Of a stretch of 64,000 nt of DNA, positions 35,215 through 42,658 are shown one piece after another. The stretch comes from JAGQYH01 sp041393015 (GTDB lineage Bacteria; Bacteroidota; Bacteroidia; Chitinophagales; JADIYW01), in contig JAWKKV010000003.1 of NCBI GenBank assembly GCA_041393015.1, positions 248,001-312,000 of the forward strand, given 5' to 3'. Position 1 is the first letter of the stretch. Every line of letters begins with the position of its first letter. The notes beneath the pieces are model-generated. The model was not told where the DNA came from. It did no database searches and saw only the letters and a program-made list of their open reading frames with translations. The position numbers and the translations under genes are program-made.

Positions 35215-35874
35215 ATGCAGATAAAAAACAACATAAGATTGCTCTATTTTGATTTAGTGAAAGGCAACAAAATTGGAGCTGAAATTATTTTAAAAGAATT
35301 TGGAACGATAAAGGGCTTAGAGTTAATTGCCAAACTGAAATGGAGAGAATTGAATGATAATCCCTTTAAAGAAATTAATCAAAAGAAAGCTCCCAATGAA
35401 AAACAAAAGCTATCTCAAAGACAAATGGCTCCATTAGTAATATTGCATCAATTGTTACAAGAAGAAGGTTATACTAAAAGCGATTCTGTTGAGTTATGTA
35501 AAAAGTTAGCTAAGGAAGTAGCGGTGGCATTTTTAGATTTCAATGTTCCTCAAATTAGGAGAAAAGATTGGAAAGGAAAACCTCAAAAAGTTAAAGAGAA
35601 TAAGTTAGATGAAATTGCCAATAGATTTTTCAATATAGAAGAAGGAGAACAAAAAGTGAATGAAAATGACCAATTTACATTGACGGTTAAATCGTGTCAC
35701 TTTGCCGCCTATGCCAGAGAATTAGGCGTTAGGGAGTTAGGTCCTGTTTTTTGCGCTGCAGACGGATACTATTTTGAGCATTTACAGAAAGAAGTAAAGT
35801 ACAATAGAACGCAAACTTTAACTGATAATCCACCAAAGCCTTGTGATTTTAATTTTGAATGGAAGGAGGTTTAG
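35215..35874 (+). CDS. ATC-hydrolase-like protein
   Basis: 219 residues. The C-terminal half, with VKSCHFAAYARELGVRELGP followed by VFCAADGYYFEHL, matches the pattern of the L-2-amino-thiazoline-4-carboxylic acid hydrolase family (Cys-rich, with the phrase C-x-D at the end). The N-terminal half is basic and helical (RNDNPFKEINQKKAPNEK-like). That family opens the thiazoline ring in cysteine-related metabolism, but many members are uncharacterised, so the activity is uncertain. It is divergent from the phosphodiesterase gene (60 bp apart). Confidence 0.6.
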   Translation: MQIKNNIRLLYFDLVKGNKIGAEIILKEFGTIKGLELIAKLKWRELNDNPFKEINQKKAPNEKQKLSQRQMAPLVILHQLLQEEGYTKSDSVELCKKLAKEVAVAFLDFNVPQIRRKDWKGKPQKVKENKLDEIANRFFNIEEGEQKVNENDQFTLTVKSCHFAAYARELGVRELGPVFCAADGYYFEHLQKEVKYNRTQTLTDNPPKPCDFNFEWKEV

Positions 35875-35949
35875 TGGATGTTCAGATGTTTGGTTTTTCG
35901 GACATGGTGAATTTTAATAACAAATTTTAGATTTTAAACGAAATGTCAT

Positions 35950-35971
35950 CCCCTCGCTTTTTAAGGAGGGG
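35950..35971. repeat. Intergenic CCCCTC/GAGGGG hairpin
   Basis: CCCCTC and GAGGGG pair around a 10-nt loop. It lies in the 370-bp gap between the ATC-hydrolase-like gene and thiS, upstream of the riboswitch. The surrounding text (GTCATCCCC, GGAGGGGAAAATTCC) resembles intergenic palindromes often seen in Bacteroidota. No T tract follows. The rest of the gap up to the riboswitch is AT-rich and probably includes the thiamin promoter, which I cannot place firmly. Confidence 0.45.
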
Positions 35972-36100
35972 AAAATTCCATCTTGTTGGAACAGTGGAGG
36001 TTAATTGTTGTAAATTAATTACTAGTGCACAACTTTATATAACTTAACTAAATAAATCGCTGAGAATCTAAAAATCTTAGCTAACTTTATAATCAATAAA

Positions 36101-36178
36101 CTCTAGGGGTGTCCTGATAATTCGAGACTGAGAAATACCCTTACAACCTGATGCCGGTAATGCGGACGAAGGGAAGAG
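36101..36178 (+). promoter_or_regulatory. TPP riboswitch (THI element)
   Basis: All conserved blocks are present in order: GGGGTG, CTGAGA (ACTGAGAAATACCC), AACCTGATG, CCGGTAATGCGG and GAAGGGAAG. The P1 helix is closed by CTCT (36101-36104) with AGAG (36175-36178). It lies 65 bp upstream of the thiS start and should reduce expression of the thiamin operon when thiamin pyrophosphate is plentiful. No separate intrinsic terminator is obvious between it and thiS, so control could be on translation. Confidence 0.95.
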
Positions 36179-36243
36179 CAGAAGTCAGCCCGACTTTCAT
36201 TCTTATTCCCAAGAGTTTTATTAAAGAACTAAATGTAAATGGA

Positions 36244-36447
36244 ATGAACATATACATCAACGACGACATTAAAGAAATTGGAGAAGACGATACATTGCAA
36301 AGTGTAATTGATCATGTTGATATCAAAAGAAAAAAAGGTATTGCTGTTGCTGTTGATAATCAAGTTATTCCAAGAAATCAATGGGAGCATTATTACTTAA
36401 AAGAAAATGCTCAAGTGGTGATTATTACCGCCACGCAAGGAGGATAA
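36244..36447 (+). CDS. thiS: Sulfur carrier protein ThiS
   Basis: 67 residues. The ATG at 36244 gives MNIYINDDIKEIGEDD, the normal N-terminus, and the protein ends in the required diglycine (ITATQGG). The frame is open back to an ATG inside the riboswitch (36151), but that would add 31 unrelated residues and is rejected. ThiS-thiocarboxylate donates sulfur to the thiazole in the ThiG reaction. It is the first gene after the riboswitch. Confidence 0.93.
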   Translation: MNIYINDDIKEIGEDDTLQSVIDHVDIKRKKGIAVAVDNQVIPRNQWEHYYLKENAQVVIITATQGG

Positions 36448-36516
36448 AATCACCATCAATATCTCCATTTAGGGGTGTTGACGTTTAAAAATAATATAGA
36501 TAAAAAATAACAAACA

Positions 36517-38379
36517 ATGGCAAAAGCAGAAAAATTACCGGTAGAAGAAGTGATATCAAGACAACCATTTCCTGGATCAAAAAAAGTCTATGTCAAAGGT
36601 GAACTTTATCCTGATATGAAGATCGCTATGCGAGAAGTAAGTTTAAGTCCAACCATGGTCAATGGGAAAGTTGTGGAAGAGAATATGCCAGTGGCTGTTT
36701 ACGATACCAGTGGCGCCTACACTGATCCCGATATTAAAATTGATATTGAAAAAGGATTAGCACCTATTCGCCAAAGCTGGATTTTAAAAAGAGGTGGCGT
36801 AAGAGACTTAACCGAATTTTCTTCAAAATACTGCAATCAAAGATTAGCCGATAAAAGTTTGGATGCTATTCGTTTTCCGAATATTAGAATGCCATTAAAA
36901 GCGAAGCCGGGAGAAAATGTTTCTCAAATGCATTTTGCTAAGAAAGGCATTATCACGCAAGAAATGGAATATATCGCCATTCGTGAAAACCAACAGATTG
37001 AACGACATAATGCAAAGTTAGCAGCGCAACATCCAGGAGAAAGTTTTGGAGCCAATACGCCTAAAAAATTCATTACTCCTGAGTTTGTAAGAAAAGAAGT
37101 GGCCGAGGGACGAGCTATTATTCCGGCAAACATCAATCATCCGGAAAGTGAGCCAATGATTATTGGAAGAAATTTCTTGGTAAAAATAAATGCCAATATT
37201 GGTAACTCTGCCGTTACATCCAGTATTTCAGAAGAAGTAGAAAAAGCTGTTTGGGCTTGCAGATGGGGCGCTGATAATATCATGGACCTTTCCACTGGAA
37301 AAAATATTCATGAAACTAGAGAATGGATTTTAAGAAATTCTCCGGTTCCAATTGGTACGGTGCCTATTTATCAAGCTTTAGAAAAAGTAAATGGTAAAGC
37401 AGAAGATCTTACTTGGGAAATTTACAAAGACACTTTAATTGAACAAGCCGAGCAAGGCGTAGATTATTTTACCATTCATGCTGGTGTGTTGTTACGTTAT
37501 ATTCCTTGGACAGCTAAAAGAGTAACCGGTATTGTTTCCCGTGGAGGTTCGATTATGGCGAAATGGTGCTTGGCTCATCACAAAGAAAATTTCTTATATA
37601 CGCATTTTGAAGAAATTTGTGAGATCATGAAAGCTTATGATGTGTCCTTTTCTTTAGGCGATGGTTTACGTCCGGGAAGTATTGCAGATGCCAACGATAA
37701 AGCACAATTTGCTGAGTTGGAAACGCTTGGCGAATTAACCAAAATTGCTTGGAAACATGATGTTCAAACCATGATTGAAGGCCCCGGACATGTGCCGATG
37801 CATATGATTAAAGAAAATATGGAGAAGCAATTGGAGGTTTGTGGAGAAGCACCTTTTTACACACTCGGACCATTAACAACAGATATTGCACCGGGCTACG
37901 ATCACATTACTTCCGGCATTGGAGCAGCGATGATTGGTTGGTACGGAACCGCCATGTTATGCTATGTAACGCCAAAAGAACATTTAGGCTTACCGAATAA
38001 GGAAGATGTAAAAGTGGGTGTAATCACTTATAAATTGGCAGCGCATGCAGCAGATTTAGCCAAAGGACATCCAGGATCACAATACAGAGATAATGCACTG
38101 AGTAAAGCTCGTTTTGAGTTTAGATGGGAAGACCAATTCAATTTGTCGTTAGATCCTGATACTGCCAGAGAATATCACGATGAAACGCTACCGGCTGAAG
38201 GCGCCAAAATCGCCCATTTCTGTTCTATGTGCGGACCTAATTTCTGTTCTATGAAAATTACGCAAGACGTAAGAGATTATGCGGATAAATTGGAATTAGA
38301 TGCGCAAGAAGCTATAGAAAAAGGCATGCAAGAAAAAGCAGAAGAGTTCAAAGAAAAAGGCAGTAAAATTTACGCATAG
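36517..38379 (+). CDS. thiC: Phosphomethylpyrimidine synthase
   Basis: 620 residues. Radical-SAM-type enzyme that rearranges aminoimidazole ribotide to the pyrimidine HMP-P. The [4Fe-4S] motif is at the C-terminus, C569-x2-C572-x4-C577 (FCSMCGPNFCSMK). MIEGPGHVPMHMI and FTIHAGVLLRYIPWT are hallmark segments. It begins 69 bp after thiS and ends 1 bp before thiD, so it is firmly within the operon. Confidence 0.97.
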   Translation: MAKAEKLPVEEVISRQPFPGSKKVYVKGELYPDMKIAMREVSLSPTMVNGKVVEENMPVAVYDTSGAYTDPDIKIDIEKGLAPIRQSWILKRGGVRDLTEFSSKYCNQRLADKSLDAIRFPNIRMPLKAKPGENVSQMHFAKKGIITQEMEYIAIRENQQIERHNAKLAAQHPGESFGANTPKKFITPEFVRKEVAEGRAIIPANINHPESEPMIIGRNFLVKINANIGNSAVTSSISEEVEKAVWACRWGADNIMDLSTGKNIHETREWILRNSPVPIGTVPIYQALEKVNGKAEDLTWEIYKDTLIEQAEQGVDYFTIHAGVLLRYIPWTAKRVTGIVSRGGSIMAKWCLAHHKENFLYTHFEEICEIMKAYDVSFSLGDGLRPGSIADANDKAQFAELETLGELTKIAWKHDVQTMIEGPGHVPMHMIKENMEKQLEVCGEAPFYTLGPLTTDIAPGYDHITSGIGAAMIGWYGTAMLCYVTPKEHLGLPNKEDVKVGVITYKLAAHAADLAKGHPGSQYRDNALSKARFEFRWEDQFNLSLDPDTAREYHDETLPAEGAKIAHFCSMCGPNFCSMKITQDVRDYADKLELDAQEAIEKGMQEKAEEFKEKGSKIYA

Positions 38380-38380
38380 T

Positions 38381-39727
38381 ATGCCACATAACCCCTACAT
38401 ACTAAGCATTGGCGGATTCGATCCCTGCAATGGTGCAGGCGTTACTGCAGATTTAAAAACATTTACGGCGCTAGGCACTTATGCCTTATCGGTGCAAACT
38501 TGCTTAACCATTCAAAACGAATCGGAGATAAGAAAGATCTATTGGTTTACATTGGATCAAATAAAGGAACAGATTGATGTTTTGGCTAAACTCTATGATT
38601 GGAAATTTGTAAAGATCAGTTTGACTAATGGTTTGAAAATGGCAGAAGAGATTATAAATTATCTGTCAGAAATAAGCGATGCTAAAATCATTTGGGATCC
38701 CGTTATGCGGTCTAGTTCAGGGTACGATTTTTATAGAGGAATCAATGCAGAAATTCTAGACAGTATTTTAAATAAAATCTACTTAGCTACACCTAATTGG
38801 GAAGAAATCGCCAAATGGGAAGACAAAGCAAAGCCTTTAGCAATTGCTGCTAGAAAAGCTCGAATCACTAATATTTATTTGAAAGGCGGACATAATGAGG
38901 ATGAGATTGGTGTTGATTATCTATTTCAAAATACCGGTAAGATAGAAAAGTTGGCGCCTGAATCGAAAAGCCAATTTCAAAAACATGGTTCCGGCTGTTT
39001 TTTTGGATCGGCATTAACGGCTTGTTTAGCATTAGGAATGGATCTTATAGAAGCCAGTAAAAAAGCAAAAAATAGTGTGTTGCAATATTTAGATAGCAAC
39101 GATACTTTGTTGGGAGATCATTTAATATCGGAAAGACCTTCTAGGTTTTTAAAACCTAGAAGGTCTGAGCTAGAACCTAATCAGTTTTATCATATCTATA
39201 ACAGGGGAAACAACAAAGAAGATATCTTCATTGAAGATGATAACTATATTTATTTTAAGAGTTTAATAGGGCAATACATATTGCCAATAGCAGATGTTTT
39301 GGCTTATAGTTTACTGCCAAACCATTTTCATTTAGTAGTTAGAATTAAAGAAGAAGAAAATATAGAACCTCAACTGTTGAATAATTTATCTCAGCCGTTT
39401 TCGAATTTATTTAATGCGTATTCAAAAGCATACAACAAAAAATATGCTAGAGTAGGTAGCTTGTTTCAGAAAAATTTTAAAAAGAAATTGATTGACAGTA
39501 ATGCCTATCTTTTAGATTGCATTATCTACGTGAACACCAATGCTCAGCGTCATAAATTATGTAGTGATGCCATTGATTATGAATATACTTCATATCAATC
39601 AACCTTGGAAGAGAACGATGCTTTAGTCAAAAGCGAAATGTGTATTGATTTGTTTGAAAGCAGAGTTAACTTTTTAAATATGCATAATGAAAAGAAATTA
39701 ATTTTAAATGAGGAATTTGAAAACTAA
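38381..39727 (+). CDS. thiD: ThiD kinase fused in frame to a RAYT-type transposase
   Basis: 448 residues. Residues 1-250 are the HMP/HMP-P kinase: YILSIGGFDPCNGAGVTADL at the start (typical of the Bacteroidota ThiD variant) and the catalytic HGSGC (H202-C206). The usual protein should end near NDTLLGDH. Instead the frame continues through a palindrome that encodes RPSRFLKPRRS and into a Y1/REP-associated tyrosine transposase: FYHIYNRGN at 269, the HUH motif H315-F-H317 in LPNHFHLVV, and the catalytic-type tyrosine Y383 in IIYVNTN. The transposase seems intact. No stop codon separates the halves. Whether a fusion protein really forms, and whether it stays active, is unknown. Confidence 0.88.
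   Translation: MPHNPYILSIGGFDPCNGAGVTADLKTFTALGTYALSVQTCLTIQNESEIRKIYWFTLDQIKEQIDVLAKLYDWKFVKISLTNGLKMAEEIINYLSEISDAKIIWDPVMRSSSGYDFYRGINAEILDSILNKIYLATPNWEEIAKWEDKAKPLAIAARKARITNIYLKGGHNEDEIGVDYLFQNTGKIEKLAPESKSQFQKHGSGCFFGSALTACLALGMDLIEASKKAKNSVLQYLDSNDTLLGDHLISERPSRFLKPRRSELEPNQFYHIYNRGNNKEDIFIEDDNYIYFKSLIGQYILPIADVLAYSLLPNHFHLVVRIKEEENIEPQLLNNLSQPFSNLFNAYSKAYNKKYARVGSLFQKNFKKKLIDSNAYLLDCIIYVNTNAQRHKLCSDAIDYEYTSYQSTLEENDALVKSEMCIDLFESRVNFLNMHNEKKLILNEEFEN
39134..39166. repeat. Perfect 33-bp palindrome, left end of the cassette
   Basis: AGACCTTCTAGGTTTT, one T, then its exact reverse complement: 16 + 1 + 16. It lies inside the thiD-RAYT coding frame. A palindrome of this size in an mRNA would fold into a very stable hairpin within the thiamin transcript. 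Confidence 0.95.
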
Positions 39728-41066
39728 AGGAACTAAACCTTCTAGATTTCAAAAAACAAGAAGGTTTAATCAAGTAAAAAACATATTATTCGATTTAGAT
39801 GGGACAATTTCAGATTCTCGAAGAGGAATTTTTAATGGAATTATTTATGCCACCGAGAAAATTGGTATTTATGATTTTGATAAAAATGATTTAGAGAGTT
39901 TTATTGGCCCTCCATTACCGGATTCTTTCGAAAGAAAATTTAATTTAACAAAACAAGCGGCGGCTGATGCTGTAGATATCTTCAGAGAATACTATGCAGA
40001 GAGAGGTTGGTCTGAAAATGAATTATATCCAACCGTAAAATCAACTATAGAAGAGTTAAAAAGGCAAGGGTATAGATTATTTGTAGCTACTTCAAAGCCA
40101 ACTGTTTTTGCCAAACAAATAATAGAGCATTTTGGATTAAATCAACATTTTGATGAAGTCGTTGGCTGTAATTTAGATAATTCTCGAAGTGAAAAATCGG
40201 AAATTATTCAATATATTTTTGATAATCATTCCATTAATGCGGAAGAAACAGTAATCATTGGAGATACTAAATTTGATGTTTTAGGTGCGAAACATCATAG
40301 TATTTTTTCTGTTTCAGTAACTTACGGCTTTGGCCTTTTATCCGATTTAAAAAGTGTTGAGCCTCATTTTATCATCAATCAATGTGATGAGCTTTTAGAT
40401 ATTATTACGTATTCAGTGCCATTTAAAAAAAATAAAGATGGTTGTAAAACAATTGTCTTTGCTCATCCTGATGAAATTGAAAACGAATCTTTTTATATCA
40501 ATCAGCTTTTTGAAAATGGATTAGATGAATTGGTGATCAGAAAACCGAAATGGAATAATGATGAAGTTATAACGCTTTTGAATCAAATTGATGAACAATA
40601 TCATCTTCAAATCTACATCTGCGACAGATTGGATGTAGTATTGAATAGTAATGTGAGAGGAATTCATTGCTCTAATGCTTTTTACGATTCATTAACCAGA
40701 GAAGAGCAACACCAAATGCATCGTTCTTTAAAAGAAAAAGGACAGGAAATTTCTATCTCTGCACACAATCCTAATGAATGGGCAAAGCGAAAAGGAAAAT
40801 TTGACCAGCTGTATTTATGTCCCATTTTTGAAAGCATTTCTAAACCGGGTTACGTTGGCAATTGGGATCATGATTGGATAAAAGAAGAATTGCAAGCCCA
40901 AAAAAACAAAGAAAGTGTCATCGCTTTGGGGGGCATTTCTACAGAAAATATTGATCAGGTAGAAAACATGGGATTTAATGGTTTAGCTGTTTTAGGATTT
41001 ATTTGGAACGATCTGGATAATTGTATTGCCAATTTGGAAGGCTTGAAAAAATCGTTTGCGGAATGA
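39708..41066 (+). CDS. HAD phosphatase fused to a ThiE-like domain
   Basis: 452 residues. The N-terminal 23 are encoded by the cassette end (KPSRFQKTRR). Residues 24-230 form an HAD phosphatase of the PGPase-like type: D29-x-D31-GT, then SKPTVFAKQ and VIIGDTKFDVLGAK. Residues 235-452 form a TIM-barrel domain related to ThiE/TenI, of the degenerate Bacteroidota type (LVIRKPKW, DRLDVVL, GIHCS, ALGGIS). The start overlaps the transposase end by 20 bp; thiE overlaps the stop by 4 bp (ATGA). HAD enzymes clustered with or fused to thiamin genes have been shown in other bacteria to hydrolyse thiamin monophosphate, so that is the leading guess. Confidence 0.8.
   Translation: MRNLKTKGTKPSRFQKTRRFNQVKNILFDLDGTISDSRRGIFNGIIYATEKIGIYDFDKNDLESFIGPPLPDSFERKFNLTKQAAADAVDIFREYYAERGWSENELYPTVKSTIEELKRQGYRLFVATSKPTVFAKQIIEHFGLNQHFDEVVGCNLDNSRSEKSEIIQYIFDNHSINAEETVIIGDTKFDVLGAKHHSIFSVSVTYGFGLLSDLKSVEPHFIINQCDELLDIITYSVPFKKNKDGCKTIVFAHPDEIENESFYINQLFENGLDELVIRKPKWNNDEVITLLNQIDEQYHLQIYICDRLDVVLNSNVRGIHCSNAFYDSLTREEQHQMHRSLKEKGQEISISAHNPNEWAKRKGKFDQLYLCPIFESISKPGYVGNWDHDWIKEELQAQKNKESVIALGGISTENIDQVENMGFNGLAVLGFIWNDLDNCIANLEGLKKSFAE
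39734..39768. repeat. Imperfect palindrome, right end of the cassette
   Basis: TAAACCTTCT (39734-39743) pairs with AGAAGGTTTA (39759-39768) around a 15-nt loop. It shares CCTTCTAG and AGAAGG with the left palindrome. It covers the start of the HAD gene and gives that protein its extra N-terminal peptide. Confidence 0.85.
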
Positions 41067-41704
41067 TCAGTAGATTTCATTATTTAACGCAAGACTTGGA
41101 AGATGTTAGTCACGAACAACAAGCTTTAGATGCTTGTCAAGCTGGTGTCAAATGGCTTCAGTTGCGGATGAAAACCAAATCGGAATCAGAGCGTTTTTTG
41201 ATAGCGAATAAAGTAAAGGAGATTTGTGATTCCTTCAACTGTCAATTAATCATCAACGATTATGTTTCATTAGCCAAACAAATTGATGCGGATGGTGTCC
41301 ATTTAGGAAAATCAGATACGACAATTGAAGCCGCCAGAAATAGTTTAGGCAACGATAAAATAATTGGTGGAACCGCCAATACTTTTGAAGATATTCAAAA
41401 GTTGACCAATGAAGGTGTAGATTACATTGGTGTTGGACCTTTTCGCTTTACAACTACCAAAAAGAATTTAAGTCATATTGTTGGATTAGAAGGCTATAGA
41501 GATTTGGTAAGTAATTGTAAGCAAGAAGAAATAAACCTTCCATTAATTGCCATTGGTGGAATCACTTTGAAAGATATACAACCTTTGATGGCAACTGGAA
41601 TTTTTGGATTCGCTGTTTCGTCTGCCATTAATTTAAGTAATGATAGAAAGCAAACAGTCCAAGCTTTTATAAAAAGTATTGAAGAAACACTAGTATTGAA
41701 ATAG
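41063..41704 (+). CDS. thiE: Thiamine-phosphate synthase
   Basis: 213 residues from the ATG at 41063, which overlaps the previous stop as ATGA; the frame is open 14 codons further upstream but the true start is clear. It couples HMP-PP with the thiazole phosphate to give thiamin monophosphate. Seen: GVKWLQLRMK near residue 29, LIINDYVSLAKQIDADGVHL with the Mg-binding Asp residues, GGTANTFED, and the phosphate loop YIGVGPFRFTTTK. This looks like the catalytic ThiE, in contrast with the degenerate domain fused to the HAD protein. Confidence 0.94.
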   Translation: MISRFHYLTQDLEDVSHEQQALDACQAGVKWLQLRMKTKSESERFLIANKVKEICDSFNCQLIINDYVSLAKQIDADGVHLGKSDTTIEAARNSLGNDKIIGGTANTFEDIQKLTNEGVDYIGVGPFRFTTTKKNLSHIVGLEGYRDLVSNCKQEEINLPLIAIGGITLKDIQPLMATGIFGFAVSSAINLSNDRKQTVQAFIKSIEETLVLK

Positions 41705-41715
41705 AAGAAAGTGAA

Positions 41716-42483
41716 ATGAAAAAATTAATAATTGCAGATAAAATATTCAACTCAAGGTTGTTTTTAGGAACCGGGAAATACAGTTCTTCCGCAGAAATGG
41801 AGGCATCTATTTTAGCTTCGGGAACAGAGATGGTGACGACTGCCTTGCGACGAGTAGATGTTAAAAATCCGAATGATGATATTTTGAGTCATTTAGCACA
41901 TGAGCATATTCAGATTTTACCCAATACCAGCGGTGTTCGAACAGCCAAAGAAGCCATTTTTGCGGCACAATTGGCACGAGAAGCTTTAGAGACCAATTGG
42001 TTGAAATTAGAAATTCACCCAGATCCGAAATACCTGATGCCGGATCCGATTGAAACGTTGAAAGCAGCGGAAGAATTGGTCAAACTAGGATTTATTGTGT
42101 TGCCTTATATTCATGCCGACCCTGTTTTATGCAAATATTTAGAAGAGGTTGGAACAGCAGCCGTAATGCCATTAGGTTCGCCAATAGGTAGTAACAGAGG
42201 CTTAGAAACCAAAGAATTTTTAAAAATTATTATCGAGCAATCCAATATTCCTGTAGTAGTAGATGCCGGTATTGGCGCGCCGTCGCATGCAGCTTGGGCA
42301 ATGGAAATGGGAGCAGATGCGGTGCTGGTGAATACGGCCATTGCGGTAGCTAAAGATCCGGTAACGATGGGAAAAGCATTTAAGTTAGCTGTAGAAGCCG
42401 GAAGAATGGCTTACGAAGCGAAGTTAGGAACAATAAAGAATGAGGCGGAGGCTAGTAGTCCTTTGACAAGTTTTTTAAGTTGA
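41716..42483 (+). CDS. thiG: Thiazole synthase
   Basis: 255 residues. Forms the thiazole phosphate from deoxyxylulose 5-phosphate, dehydroglycine (from ThiH) and sulfur from ThiS. Landmarks are LFLGTGKYSS, the Schiff-base lysine in NWLKLEI (about K96), PLGSPIGSNRGL and VVDAGIGAPSHAAWAMEMG with the phosphate-binding end of the TIM barrel. It is 11 bp after thiE. Confidence 0.97.
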   Translation: MKKLIIADKIFNSRLFLGTGKYSSSAEMEASILASGTEMVTTALRRVDVKNPNDDILSHLAHEHIQILPNTSGVRTAKEAIFAAQLAREALETNWLKLEIHPDPKYLMPDPIETLKAAEELVKLGFIVLPYIHADPVLCKYLEEVGTAAVMPLGSPIGSNRGLETKEFLKIIIEQSNIPVVVDAGIGAPSHAAWAMEMGADAVLVNTAIAVAKDPVTMGKAFKLAVEAGRMAYEAKLGTIKNEAEASSPLTSFLS

Positions 42484-42501
42484 TAGTAATAAAATAAAAA
42501 A

Positions 42502-42640
42502 ACGAAGCGTCTTTGCGAGGAGTTTTGAGACTGACAAGAATCGAAAACGACGTAGCAATCTTATGAAGTTGACAACTGTTTGATTCAAAGGATTGTTTCG
42601 TATATCCGTCAGCCGACAGATTACTCTCAAAACCGATTGT
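42502..42640. repeat. Degenerate palindromic intergenic repeat between thiG and thiH
   Basis: It starts CGAAGCGTCTTTGCGAGGAG, contains ACGACGTAGCAATCTT, and ends GATTACTCTCAAAACC. GAGTTTTGAGA near the left end and TCTCAAAAC near the right end make it an imperfect palindrome. It belongs with the element at 25699-25830. It lies inside the operon, so it would be transcribed and could fold. Confidence 0.6.
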
Positions 42641-42658
42641 AATTTTTATAAGAAATAA

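Larger units (their letters stand above)
39134..39768 (+). mobile_element. REP-RAYT-REP cassette inserted in the thiamin operon
   Basis: About 635 bp. It begins with a perfect 33-bp palindrome, carries a Y1-type transposase domain (about 39164-39727) and ends with a second palindrome (39734-39768) sharing CCTTCTAG and AGAAGG with the first. Both palindromes, read in the operon frame, encode PSRF-x-K-x-RR, once at the ThiD C-terminus and once at the N-terminus of the HAD protein. The HAD protein otherwise would start at KNILFDLDGT. The layout (transposase flanked by REP-like palindromes) matches the REPtin/RAYT arrangement known in Proteobacteria. Confidence 0.75.

Noticed and set aside
36151..36447. 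A 98-codon frame starting inside the TPP riboswitch and running into thiS
   Set aside because: The first 31 codons overlap the riboswitch core and encode no known domain. ThiS starts normally at the ATG 36244, so the upstream opening is chance.
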